From NCBI GenBank assembly GCA_002081555.1, contig MZNV01000072.1:1-61788 (forward strand): a stretch of 61,788 nt of DNA. Reading direction: 5' to 3'. Under the pieces are notes generated by a model that made no database searches, was not told the origin of the DNA, and was given only the letters and a program-made list of their open reading frames with translations. Each line of letters opens with the position of its first letter. Position 1 is the stretch's first letter. The stretch is from Protostelium mycophagum. Its lineage: Eukaryota > Evosea > Variosea > Protosteliida > Protosteliaceae. Shown here piece after piece: positions 44,559 to 57,100 of this stretch. Position numbers and translations under genes: made by a program.

Positions 44559-47500
44559 ATGTTCGAGGATTCCCACCATTTGCTGAAGGACCAAAATCCC
44601 AAGCAGACCATCATGGCTCCACCGTAAGATCATCTCAATTTCTGTCTTCTAAAGATCTAGGTCTGGAGAGAAACTGATCGTCAAATTCAAATCTCGAGAA
44701 GAGGGCTCTGCAGAAAATGGATTTGGATCATTGAAGCTCTCTGGTGCAATCCCTCCAGGATTGAAAATGACCCTTCTTCCAAACAGTGTCTTTCGGTTTC
44801 AGGTGAGTTGAGTTTGCATAATGTGGCTCATTTTATTCAGAATGGCAGGAGAGAGTGGACTGTCCCCAGGGACGCCACCTCTGTCTCCCTATACGCTGAG
44901 AAAAGCGAAGGGGTAGTGAGAGAACCGGTTCAGATACTCGATGATCGGTCCATAAAAGCTCACGATCCCGTGACAGTGTACAGTAGAGGTAACATCGACA
45001 TCGACGTCGAGAATGAGATCAAAAAGAAAGGAAAATACATTCAGGTGAAGGTGAAAATTCATCATTGGGAAATAAATTTCTCCCAGAAGACGACGAAACC
45101 CAAAAATGAGCTGAAAGATCACCATTCGAAAGGCAAAAAGCCTGGTCCGCCTTGGATATACCCCGTCAAACTAGACCTCTATCCACCCCCAAAGAAAAAC
45201 CGGTGTGATCATTAAACACGAGATCTTCACAAAATAACTGGAAACTTTTTCAGAATGTTTTTAACACAGACAGGTTGCCAGATAAAGACTATCGGCTGGA
45301 CGATTTCAACTGCTCAAAGATCTACAGATCTTTGTTATGGGCCGAAGAGGAGCAGATGAAGACCGACATGCGCCACTTTGACATGGAGAATCAGGTCCTC
45401 ACCCGCGAGTCTAATCTGTGGAGCCTGAATGTCCCTGGACTTTCAGAGAAGAGGCCGTCACTTTTGGTGGGAGACGCGGTATACGCCACTATATCTGGGG
45501 ACTCCCGGCGTTATGTGGGGTATATCCACAGGGTGAGTTCACACCGTTGTAGTTTGTCACAAAAATATGTGCCGATAGGTTGTGACATTTTGGAGGTGGA
45601 ACTGAACAGAATTCTTGTCGATTTCCTATTCCAAAATATTGGGGGGAGCGTTGGGACGATAACTTGTGGCATCAGCTTCGGTTTTAACCGTACCAATATG
45701 CGCAAGATGCACCGAGCCGTCTACACCACCAAGAAAGATCCAGATTTCCTAATTGATATTTTATTTCCGGGGCCCACTAATGTGAGCAATTTTTTTTCGA
45801 TTTTTTCGATTTTTCGAATTATTTCAGATTTTTTCAAATTATCTCAGATTTTATTCTTTTTTCATTTGCCAAGAAAAAATTCCAGATAATAACTTGCACT
45901 CAGGTACCTTTGGAGGCACCCCCTCCGTTGCCTAATCCATTCAATACACAGATGAACAAGGAGCAGATAGACGCCATCAGGCATATACTCTGTCACAAAG
46001 GTTCTATACAAGGTCCTTATATCATATTTGGACCACCTGGGACAGGAAAAACCAGCACGGTGGTGGAGCTAATCAAACAAGTGAGGTTTCCACTAGTTGA
46101 GAAGAATTTTTGTCAAATACGGAGAATGTATTTTGCAGCAGAGCTGCAAGCCAAAAATAGATTTAAAGTTTTATTTTTAGCATATCAGAGACATGCACGT
46201 GTATAGAATCATTCTCTATGACAACTGAACTAGAGAAGCTGTTCCACCAAAAGAATTCGACTATACTTGCCGCTGCACCTTCCAATACCGCCGCAGACCT
46301 TCTTGTGGAGAGGTTATTACAAGGTCGCTCCTCCCCGGGTTTAGACAAAAATATCCTGCGTTTAAACTCAATGCAAAGAAGTAAAAGAGACCTAAAATCT
46401 GAGGTAAAGAAAAAGAGCAAGTGGGTGGATGAGTACAACTCCCCAGAAGAACTTAAGATGTATTTGGAAAGGGAAAGGTGGGTTATTGTGTTTGTCTGTG
46501 TGCCTCCATCTGCACTAGGTAGCACTGTGTTAACAAGTAGATTGGTCATCTGTTTTTCTGCAGTTTTGTTTACGGATATTTATTAGGAAAACGGAAACAT
46601 CCATCGGGTTCGTTCATATCGACACAGTCTACCGCATCCCTTGCCGCACTGCGAAGTCAAGCGTGTCTGAGCGAGGCCAGTACTAAGGTGGGAGACCACT
46701 TGGGAAGCCCTCGTGACGAACTCTTTTGACGTTATCTTTTGACCTCTATTGTTTTTGATGCATGTTTCTGTTGAGTTTAACACTTGAACAATTTCACGTA
46801 AAACACCACGGTACTTACCGTGAAATATTCATCCTTTTTCAGGTTCCGGATCGTGGTGGTGACGTGTGTCACGGCAGCGGTATTGGATGGTATTGGAATG
46901 GGAAGAGGAAGATTCAGCCACATCATAGTGGATGAGTCCGGGCAGAGTCTTGATCCTGAATGTTGTATTCCTATAACTCGTCTTGCGTCAAAGTGAGTCC
47001 CATTTATGCACCAACCACAATTATTCCATTCATTTGCATCTGTGGAATCCTCGATAATCTTCACAAAATCATTATTTTGTTCAAGTAATATTGGAGTTAA
47101 TCATATTTTCTTTCACTTTGATCCACCAAAATCACATATACCCCTTTTGTCAAACGAAATTTCGCCGAAATTTCGTTATGAAATCCGTTCATATCAATCG
47201 CTGAATCTTTCAGAGAAACAGTCGTGATACTCGCGGGAGACCCAAAACAGTTGGGCCCGGTGGTCCGCTCCGCAGATGCTCGGAGACTCGGCTTGGACGT
47301 ATCTCTTTTGGCAAACATCATGGAGACGACTTCATACACCAAGAGATCCGATGAGACTTACGACCCCCACCGCATCACGAAATTAGTACGTAACTACAGA
47401 TCTCATCCCAAGATCTTGGAGCTGCCATCCAAGATGTTTTATGATGGAGAATTGGTTCCCAATGCTGAGGAGATACTTACACACAAGTAACATCTCGTTT

Positions 47501-48503
47501 TTTCAATATTTTTATTGAATTGGAAAGATCTTCACAGTTTAAATATTATTTGATATTATTATTTCATCTATTTATTTGTTTATTTGTTCAGGTACAATGA
47601 TTGGGACAAGTTGAAAAGCCCGCATTATCCTATGCTATTCCGCAGCGTTCTGGGCAAAGAAGATCGAGAACAAAACAGCCCTAGCTGGTTCAATAAAGAC
47701 GAGATCCAGGTCAGTTTTCCCCGAAATTTCGACGAGAATTCTGACGTGGGAAGGAAATGATGAGGCTGATTGACAGTCTATTCGGTCAGTACAAAGAATC
47801 AAAGTTGAAGACTTCCGATATTGGTAAATATTTTCCGAAAAATTATTTTTTCTAATTTACAAAAAGAAAAAAAAATCTATTTTTTAATTTTTTTTCAAAT
47901 TTGAAAAACATAGAAGAGATAAATTTATGTATGACAGGGATAATTGCACCGTATTCTAAGCAAGTTGAAAAGATCAGGGCCGCTCTGAAAGTGAAGAAGC
48001 GTGATGGAATCAAGGTGACGTCACATGTCATGTCACAGTGTTCATTCGGACAGGTCGGTTCTACAGAACAGTTCCAAGGACAGGAGTACCCCATCATCAT
48101 CATATCTACCGTGCGCTCTAACCGTGAATATCTCGGTAGCGACAAGGAGCATAACATTGGATTCTTGAGCAATCCCAACAGAATGAACGTGGCCATTACT
48201 CGGGCAAAGGCCCTTCTCATCATAATCGGCAATCCACACCTTTTGTCGGACGATCAAAACTGGAAAAAGGTGATGAAATTCCGACGAAATCTCCAAGCTC
48301 TCAAAAATTCTGCGAAAATTCTGCGAAAATTCAAAGCTGACGTGTTACAGCTCATTCAGGAGTATCAGAAGTGCGGATGTCTTTCAGGAAAGGGCATAGA
48401 AGAGATGGAGAAAAGTACTCGGGAAGATAATCTGAAGAAGGCGCAAAACCACTACAGCGGGACAGATGCCCAGGTCGACGTGCAATGGATTAGAGATGAC
48501 TAA
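44559..48503 (+). CDS. MOV10/SDE3-like SF1 RNA helicase
   Basis: [15 protein letters not shown], then a beta-rich N-terminal region, [15 protein letters not shown], and a UPF1-like SF1 core: [27 protein letters not shown] (Walker A), [41 protein letters not shown] (motif II, DESGQ where relatives have DEAGQ), [63 protein letters not shown]. It ends [18 protein letters not shown]. Relatives act in RNA silencing and transposon control. The 365-nt intron 46478-46842, between [11 protein letters not shown] and RFRIVVV, contains a 5S rRNA gene. Confidence 0.88.
46608..46721 (+). rRNA. 5S rRNA, intronic copy
   Basis: About 114 nt closed by GTTCGT...ACGAAC (helix I). It contains the universally conserved GAAGTCAAGCG (compare GAAGTTAAGC) and the box C region GGTGGGAGACCACTTGGGAA. 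TTTT follows within 5 bases (Pol III terminator). It lies on the same strand inside an intron of the MOV10-like gene. A nearly identical copy is at 53862-53975, and the identity extends about 35 bases upstream (ATTAGGAAAACGGAAACAT), perhaps an external promoter element. Ends are estimates to within a few bases. Confidence 0.9.
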
Positions 48504-48591
48504 AAATAAAAGTAAATCAGGACGTGTATCTGGTGAGATTAAAATCCGTTCGGTCTCTTTCTGTTGCGGGAGCATCTCTGGAAAATGTACA

Positions 48592-49203
48592 TCATGATGT
48601 GTCATGTGCCAAGATGGTGCCGAAATATTCGTCTCCCAGCTTGATGGAGAGCCTCTCGTTTTCCATGAATCCCGTATTACTTCTTCGCTGCTCCAGCTTT
48701 CTCGTGAACTTCTGATAATGCGAAGAGACGACCGTCCTCTTCAGATCAGCAGGTGCTCCTTCTTTGATCATCTGATTGGTCATCTCTGTGGCAGTTGGTT
48801 TTCTGTTACCCTGACTTTCTTCAATTTTTGTGGAGGTCCAAGAAAACTTACCCTCGAAAGGATAGAAAAAGCTTCCAGAAATATCTTATGCAGCTGGACA
48901 GTCCATAAAGTCCGAATACTGGATTTTGGTGGTTGCTTCCTCTGTCTATCCGGCAGCTGTATGTTGAACTCGCAATGACAGTGCTGGCAGCGCACACTCA
49001 TCACGTTATCTCCTTCTTCAACAAGTGGTGGAGAGACGAAGCTGGTGGTGTTCTCTTGAACTGTGATGTCTTCGATCTGCGCAACATGAACCAACATTTT
49101 GGTGCGAGAAGATAACGAAGCTCACCGCAGTGTGCCACCAGCTTTCAGGACCGAGATTGAGAGCGTCTTCGTAATGACTGAAGCTGTTTTCGCTCGTGTT
49201 CAT
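48592..49203 (-). CDS. Zinc-ribbon-like small protein
   Basis: MNTSENSFSHYEDALNLGPES leads to IEDITVQENTTSF and a C-x2-C-x-C motif (SVRCQHCHCEFNIQL), then a Trp/Leu segment (LWTVQLHKIFLEAF). A last exon reads KRTVVSSHYQKFTRKLEQRRS and ends LGDEYFGTILAHDTS. The intron between the last two exons (from about 48859) is not uniquely placed. A single half-site of cysteines may bind zinc with a partner. Family not recognised. Convergent with the MOV10-like gene and 123 bases downstream of the next minus-strand gene. Confidence 0.45.
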
Positions 49204-49326
49204 GTCTGCTGCTGATAAGCCTATGGATACTTTTGATTCATCGGTCTTGAGAAGTCCGATACACCTGCGCACCATTACGCATATGCGGTAAGTAACGTAA
49301 TCTAGCTTACCTATCGGGCATGTCAT

Positions 49327-52300
49327 TCAGCTAAATTTACCAAATATAGAAGAAGGACGGTTTGTTCCGCGAACTATCAGCTTCATTGAAAGTTCTTCAC
49401 CCTGTTTAGAACTATTAATATTGCCATGGTTTCCACCGCTGGGCCTTCTAAAGACAAAACCATCCTGAATATTCGCAACTTCTCGTGTGCAAAGTTTATT
49501 CACATCGTGGATGACACAGCAGGGATGTTGCTCACCAACGGCTGAGTTTGGACTTCGGGATTTTTAATATCCAATCCTTCGAGCATCTCGAGGTACCATC
49601 TCAGGCACGTGTTCTTCCGGGCATAGTCAAAGCTCTTTGAGATACAGTCGTGGCACATCTTCACAATGGCCAACTGCATCCCATTAGAAGAAGAAATGAA
49701 GATTCAAAAATCACCTGCACGTGTCCTTTGGCTTCAATTGACAATACCAAGTCTTCAATCATCTCAAACAGCTCCGGTAATAACCGTGTGTCGACAGAAT
49801 TAAGCTGGGCCGTCAAAACTGACAGCTTTGACACGTATTCAGGTTTGCCCCGCTTGATCATGGAAGAGCACAATAATTTGAGACGGTGAAGGGTGTACCG
49901 ACTGACTCGATGTAGAGCGAGGGAATTCTCTTCGGAAATTTCGTGACATCTCTGTGAGTTTGCGTGGTTCTCGAGCGCCGCGGAGACAGCCTCTGTGAAA
50001 AACTCCAGCGGTGTGAGTCTCGTGAAATTCTATTTTCATCAGTTGTTTGAAAATTAAAAAAAAAACTCACTTTGAGTGATACATCAACATAAGCGGGAAG
50101 AATTTGTGATTGTAGAGGTGGAGCTTGGCTCTGCAGTTGTCTCTCATTCATTGGGATCTTGAATAATAATTCGAATAATTCGTGGGCCGACACGTTCAAC
50201 ATCTTCTGATCACACTCGAGGCCGCTACGAAGGGGTCAAAAAAGAGTCGGGGGGAGGGATCGAACCTGAGTAATAGGGGTGCTACGTGTTCTCTGAGCTG
50301 AGATTGCGTCAAGGTGGACAAGGTCCGTTGTAGAAGCTCAAAAAGAAATAAAATTCGAGATAATTCTACACCATCCTCTACAACAGGCTCAGAGCCATCC
50401 GTCCCATCATTCTACAACGAGTCAATGGCGACATGAATTTTCAGTGAAATTTTACCTGTGGTCGTGTCGAAAAGATATCTTGAGGGATCTGACTGAGCAA
50501 TCTCAATGACATCTCATTCTCCTCATATTCAGTAGACTACAACGAGTCAGATTTTTAAATTAACGAGAAATTAAGAATATTTTCACCTGGTGTCTGTCTA
50601 CAACGATGGCTAATAATAGCTTCACCGACTCTGTATGATCAGGAAAATCAACACGGCAGAAATTGAGATAAGAAAATGTCGACAGAATCTGTACATATTT
50701 TAATCGAATACAGCGTTGTAGATGAGATGACTCACCTGTACGGCTTGATCTCCAGAAATTTCCCGCGTTTTGATCATTTCAGTGTAGATCTTCGTATAAA
50801 TGATAAACGTCGATTGTAGAACGGGCAGAAGAGACGTCGTCAGTGCAGAGACTATGACATCATCAGTACATCATAGGTTTGATATGAAAATGTCACGTTG
50901 TAGTTTGGCATTTTGAATTTTCTCTCTCTTTTCTTTGGCATTTCCTTGAAGTTTTCGTTCCATTTGTTGCCCCATAATTGCCACATAAAAAACTCGCCAT
51001 TCTTGGTGCATTCTTTTAGCATAATCTCCCAGCCTGAAATTTCAAGTAAATTTCCGGGAAATTTCTGGGAGAATCACCTGGTGAGGATGTGGTTGCGGCC
51101 TTGGGTGTCCTCTCTTTTGAACATTTCTATTATGGCTGTTCCAAATGGTACCACTTCTTGTCTGAAAAGCCGACTCTTTTTATGAGCATCAATCTACAAC
51201 GATTATAATTTTTTCTTGAATATTTATCAACAAGAAAAGTCTATTTTTAAAATGCCCAAGTCTGAGTTGTGGGATTTTCGCACTAAAAATAGCCGATCTC
51301 CCACCGCTTCGAGGGTCTGTGAGAAACTACATCTCAGTTCCTGGAACACGTACATACACCCGATGACGTCATCGAAAAACACGTCCATCATGATGTCTCT
51401 GAAATGAAACGGGGGTGTCTCATAAAGAGGGGCTACACTCGAAGCGCAGCTCTCGCTGGCAACAGCCACCGCGGTTTTCCATAATCGATTTGTTTCGGCT
51501 GGAATATTCAGCAGAAACCCGTTGAAAATTCGATGAAAACTCGATGAAAATTCGAAATTCAAAAGTACAATTTATGTGCTTTTAAATGTATATTGTAGAA
51601 GATAGAGAGCACATAGCAGCTCAAACAAATACAAATTTAAACATTTCTGCCTCTTAGGAGGGCTCTGCACAGCGTTGTTCTATTTATAGAAGCATCTTAC
51701 TAATGAAACACTCACCCATGTCTTGGTGGATATGTGGTAGTATCCCACTCTCGAACCTGTTGACACTGTCTAATACTATCCTGTTAAGATGTAGTACACA
51801 ATACTCCATCTCTGCCGGGATGAAAGACGAAGAGTCTGACATAAATTTGTGGACGGCACGTCTGGGAAATTTCAGGGAAAATTCGGTCTTGGCGAGATTC
51901 GCTGAGTCGGCGATAGAAATAATGTCGACAATATATATAGAGCCACAACACAATAAGAATGCAATACAAACACCAAAACCATCTCTATAGACGTAGCGGC
52001 CGCTCTGCGGCTTGGAATAGCTCGGCAGCACAATTGTATTCGCTCCATACGGTACTCACATGCAACCTGAAATGGCATATAAAGACATCATCCGAGATAT
52101 ACCACTCTTCGTCTCATCATAAAAATGTTCGGCGACCTGTACAAAGTCAGAGTTATATACATCATCACAAAGAAATAGAAATTATGGGTTTTCACTGGAT
52201 GTCTGCCACGAAAAAACCGCCGAAATAATAGAATAGATTTTAATTATTATATTCAATAAAATGATAATATGTGGATGTTGCACAATGAGACTGACCTGAC

Positions 52301-53717
52301 CGTCAAATGCTTTCAACCATTTCTTAATGTCTTCTTCATTGCCAGCAAATGTCAATTTTGTCAACTTGGCATCGCTGACAGATTCTGTCAATCTTAATAA
52401 TGCGAGTGCTTGGTCTACAAAGGGAATTTTGGATTCTATAAATAGATCAGTGGTTGTCGATGGTAAAAGATAAAATGATTTTACGGCTCAACCTGATGAT
52501 ATGAGTGGGTGTTGTGTCGGCTGATCTACAACGATGTTTTTCAGCGGGCAATCCCACAACGACAGTACTATTTTTAGAACCTCTTGTATTCTGAATTCTG
52601 AATCGGAGATACCGGTGAGCATGTAGCTTATTCCATTTATAAAAACGTTGTAGTGGGGTGTTCCGCTGTTAGTTTCAATTTCTCATGCACACGTTTGTGT
52701 TTTTTTAAGCGAGAGTCTCAGACTTTCAGACTTCACGGTGATCTTCTCGTCAACTACCGTGTTCTTAACGTGACCACAAAACCAGTACAATGATAGAAAT
52801 ACAACACATACACAATCTCTGCGGCATGATTTGTCAGGAAATCCCGAACGAAATTATAAATTCTGTCATTCATCTCATCAGAAGTGAGTCCTGCGATTTT
52901 CAATGAAATTTCCGTGGATTTTCAAATCTCGATATGAATGATCGCGGTTACAAACGAGATAGTTGCGGTGAGCTTACCGTAGGCGGCGCCCAGATACAAG
53001 AAGGAGTTTGAAAACCAAGAAGAGCCGTAATGCTCTGGCATGTTTTCTGCGGAAATTCCGCGGGATTCCTGGAAATCTCGCAGAAAATTGAGTACGATCT
53101 TGGCCGTTTTATCCGTTTTTCCGGTGAACCACAGGGGGATCTCCAAGTTTTTATCTACGATTATGTTGAGCATCTACAATGATGTTTCTCCATAATTAGA
53201 TTTTTTCTTTTTTTATATATAAATTATATTTCCAGAGCCCGAATTTTACAGTCCTTCATCTTGTGGAATTTCAAGAAGCTTACTTGTACAAACTTTCATG
53301 ATATCATACCTAATGTCTTTTGCAGTCCATTCGTCATGATCTGCATACAGTAGTCCACTATGATCAGTTGTGAATCAATTAATTGTGGTTTTCCGTCAAC
53401 TTTGGGCCTGCTGTGCTCTGTATTGACTGCGTAGACACGCAAGACGTCTATCAAAATGGAGATGTTTTCTTCACACATAGATTCAGAAATATACTCTTTT
53501 TCTGAACAGAGGTGTCGCAAATGAATGAGAACCTGGAAATTTCAGGGAAAAAGTGGGGAGAGATATTACGATGTTGGTGGATTTTCCGAGCCAGAAGTTG
53601 ATCTTTTCGAAACAAATCTCTTGTTGGGCGACGATCTCTACAACGAGTCAGAAACTACGTCTACAACTGTAACTACAACTCGCCTCTCTTCCTCTTTTCC
53701 TTGTCCTTTTCTTTGAT
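49327..53717 (-). CDS. Large helical-repeat protein, family unknown
   Basis: At least 12 exons in one orientation with helical, Leu-rich content: EICFEKINFWLGKSTNIVLI, LRHLCSEKEYISESM, LDSQLIIVDYCMQIMTNGLQ-like segments, VLNFLRDFQESRG, YGSSWFSNSFLYLGAAYGKL, VFINGISYMLTGISDSEF, RAVHKFMSDSSSFIPAEME, CMYVFQELRCSFSQTL, LGDYAKRMHQEWRVFYVAI, ILSTFSYLNFCRVDFPDH, LAIVKMCHDCISKSFDYAR, ending GTNRPSSIFGKFS. It looks like a HEAT/ARM-type or transport-receptor scaffold, but I recognise no family signature. The 5' end (a KEKDKEKRKR exon near 53700) has no clear ATG. Introns near 53640-53700 hold three GTTGTAG strings in a row. Confidence 0.45.
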
Positions 53718-54169
53718 AGTCCTATATTATAATTCAAAACAATTTATTTTTTAGACAGTAAAATCTCAAATAGTAAGCAGCATAAGTATAGAGTTGCAGA
53801 TACTCAAGGCAGAAGAATGTTGTGTCTTAGAGGTCGATAGATAACGACTAACAGCAAAAGAGTTCGTCACGAGGGCTTCCCAAGTGGTCTCCCACCTTAG
53901 TACTGGCCTCGCTCAGACACGCTTGACTTCGCAGTGCGGCAAGGGATGCGGTAGACTGTGTCGATATGAACGAACCCGATGGATGTTTTCGTTTTCCTAA
54001 TAAGTATCCGTCGTTACGCAGACAACTTGTCATGATGGCTAACATTATTTTTTTTTATTTGGTCATGTGCAACTCTGCTGCAATAAAAACATATACTGAC
54101 ACAAATGTACTTGTGCCGACAGATAATATATTTAGATGAACAGATCATGATTTCACATCATGTGATGTC
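53718..54169. other. Intergenic region holding the second 5S rRNA
   Basis: Apart from the 5S gene, no feature seen. Confidence 0.4.
53862..53975 (-). rRNA. 5S rRNA, second copy
   Basis: Reverse complement nearly identical to 46608-46721, including helix I, box C and the upstream block ATTAGGAAAACGAAAACAT. CTCTTTTG follows as terminator. Here it lies between genes rather than in an intron, opposite in orientation to the first copy. The two together show dispersed rather than tandem 5S genes, at least in this window. Confidence 0.9.
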
Positions 54170-57100
54170 TTACTTTTTCATGGCGAGACGCTGCTGCTCC
54201 AACTTTCTCTTTCGGAAGGCCTGATCTAATTGACAGCACTCGAAGAATTCGTTGAAATATAATGTGGACCTGTGATATCTCACCACCTCTTCTTGGTTGT
54301 CCGGCTTATTCTGTCATGATATCAGCTATCTACAATCCTCATATTCATATTTGTACATCAATTAATTCAGATTTTTTTTTACAAAATAATTTCACGACAT
54401 AAATTCTTCCCAAAAACAATCGAAATTTCGCGTAGATTTCACCTTTGGATTTTTCAAGGGAATATCTTTCCTCTGATCTTGTAACTCCGTTGCGGTCATT
54501 CTGAGCCTCTTTTCCATAATACTTCCAATCAATTCATATAAAGAATAATTTCTCCTTATTGATTTGGGTGAAGTCGTTGTAGATGAGTCATTGACACGTG
54601 TCAGCTCGTGGAGAACAATGTGGGAATGGGGGGACTACAACGAGTCAAAAAATTCTAATCCTTTTAAAAAAGGCTCGACAGAAAATTCTACCTTTTTTAT
54701 GTACATGTCTAAACAGTTGTAGATCCTCGTAATATCATTCCTCAGCTTCTGCCTGTCGACATTCTTGCTGTACGGCAGCAAGCACAGATGTATATACACA
54801 ATCAAAAGTGCAAAACTCTCGATGTGCTTGATCGTGTGCTGGTTCGGGAAATGATGTTCCGTCCTATTCGAATGAGAATCCTGTCGACAAACTACAAAAA
54901 TGTAGACTCACTGTACGCTTATGGCCAAATCGGTGAGATCTCCGTTTTTCAAACTTTCTAGAATATTATTCACCGTCAAAGCTTTCTTCGAACCGGGAAA
55001 TTCCGGATCTAAAAAATCAGAAAATCCAAAAAAATTTCAGGAAAATTCGCAATCTACAACGAGACAAAATAGACCTACCCCAAACTTGTCTGAAATGGTT
55101 TCTCTGCACCAATGTGGGCATGAGCTGGTGTAAAGCATGGCAGTGAAAAAAATTGTCAATCAATATGACCCCTGTGATGACGTCATCACATCTATTTTTA
55201 TCACGTAAAAATGGCAGGAAAAATGTTGAGAAGAATTTCGTGGAGGACTGACCGTTCATGAGACCTTCTCTTATTCCTTGTGTGATGACTAAGGTGGGTG
55301 TTGCATGTGGGTGCTGTGTCAAGACCAAAACTTTGGGCCTCTTCTTTTGACTTCCTGTGTGTCTTAGTTTATTTTTTGATGGCCCATTTTCCACAGCCTT
55401 AACATGATAAACATGATCGGCAGATGTACATGCATTGATGTAAAGTTACGCGAAAGCGCCGTCCAATCTAAATGTAAATATATTTCGTTTATATTAGAAA
55501 GATTTCGATAAAATCAAGAATAAGAGGATGACTTACTCTTCTGCTCCAAACCAGAGAAGGAGGTCATCGTCTGCTCGATGATGTCCTGTGCCGCAAGAAG
55601 ATGGGGTGGCGGTTGTAATTCGTGTATCAGTGCTGTTGTTGTTGGCACTAAACTCTCCTCATCTGTATATAATCAACAAATATTTATTTGAATCACAAAA
55701 CTCTCCATCATGGTCCATTTTCTATTCTAATTCATCACATGATTGTATGAGAAGCTCACCATTATTATTTTCAGAATCTTTGCCTTCTGTCACGTGTCTC
55801 TCTGCCAAGATCACATCTGAATGATCGATTATGGAAGCAGCTCGCAGCAAGGGCACGGATAATGGGATATCAGGTGAGGCCAACAGCTCAAACATGAATT
55901 TGATCCATCTCTCTGGAGAAATCTTTGTTCCATTCCGCTCACTCCCACTTGCATTTCCGGCATTGTCTACAAGCCGACCCAAAAAGTTGACAGCAGACTG
56001 CCTACCCAAATCCACACATTCTATATCAATCAACTCTTTCAATCTTTCGTCCATACAATTATGCAAATCACTCCTGCTGTAATTTTTCCGTGTGACATTT
56101 TACAACCAGGAATAATCACAAAGTTCCCAGCTTCACCATCATTTTTTTCATTGGAAATAATTTTTTTCAATTTTCGACCTGGACTTTTTTGGATAAAAAT
56201 ACTTCAACAAAATTCTTCAAAAAATTACTGAACATTTTTTCACCTTTTTTGCAATCAAAAATAAATTAATGTCTCCTGTGTCTTCATCAGAAAGGTACAA
56301 AAAATATCTGTCAAAACTCTTGTATATCGTGATGACGTCATAACTCACCATATCTTTTGATTACCCACATTACAGCATGGTGCCATCCGTCGAGGCGAGT
56401 TCCAACGGAGAATAAGAGACCAAATCCGGGGCCTGCCAAAGGGAATTTGTAAGTGAGTGCCGTGCTCAATATTTCCAAGTGCAGCAACTTCTCCAATAGA
56501 GGGTAATGAGAGGCAGGCTGGGGAATCTTTTAGAATATTTTCTGTTGAAAATAAAGTTGTACATGATTGCCAAAGTCTTTGATTGAGATGGGAATGGGGC
56601 CAAAAAAGGTCTCTGCACAGCAGTACGTTCCTTCCACTGACAATGTCACCAGCTGAGCGAATATATCGGATTCTCCATTGATCTGAAACGATCTCAGATT
56701 TATCAGATCCATATAGAAGCTCACCATCTTGGTGTACTTGTCACCGAAAATCGAGCAGAGCTGGAGGAATTCCAGATTATTTCTGAGGGCCTGTACAGCA
56801 GGGCAGGGGTCAGTCTTCTTGAAAAGGATATATCCCCAATGGTACATGTGAGATACTCCAATTGAGTTCTGAAATATCTGTAATTTGGTGACGTGGGTTT
56901 ACAGAATTTTTACCTTGGGGAGGACCGGTGCTAGCATACAGCCGAAGCGGTAGTCTACAACGAGGTGAGTGTGACAGGATTTACCAATGACTTACCTTCA
57001 ACTGCTCTCACAGGAGTCCCATCTCTCTGACCAGAAGGCCCACCAAAGCGGCAAGAATCGGGGTATTTTTCGGAAATTTCTTCCTTGCGGGGAGAACTGA

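Noticed and set aside
29572-48503. Operon of RNA-modification genes (PUS4, MnmE, MOV10-like)
   Set aside because: Genes are on both strands with unrelated genes between; this is a eukaryotic genome with separate promoters.
49327-53717. Exportin/importin or U-box E4 identity for the large helical protein
   Set aside because: None of the family signature motifs I know were found.
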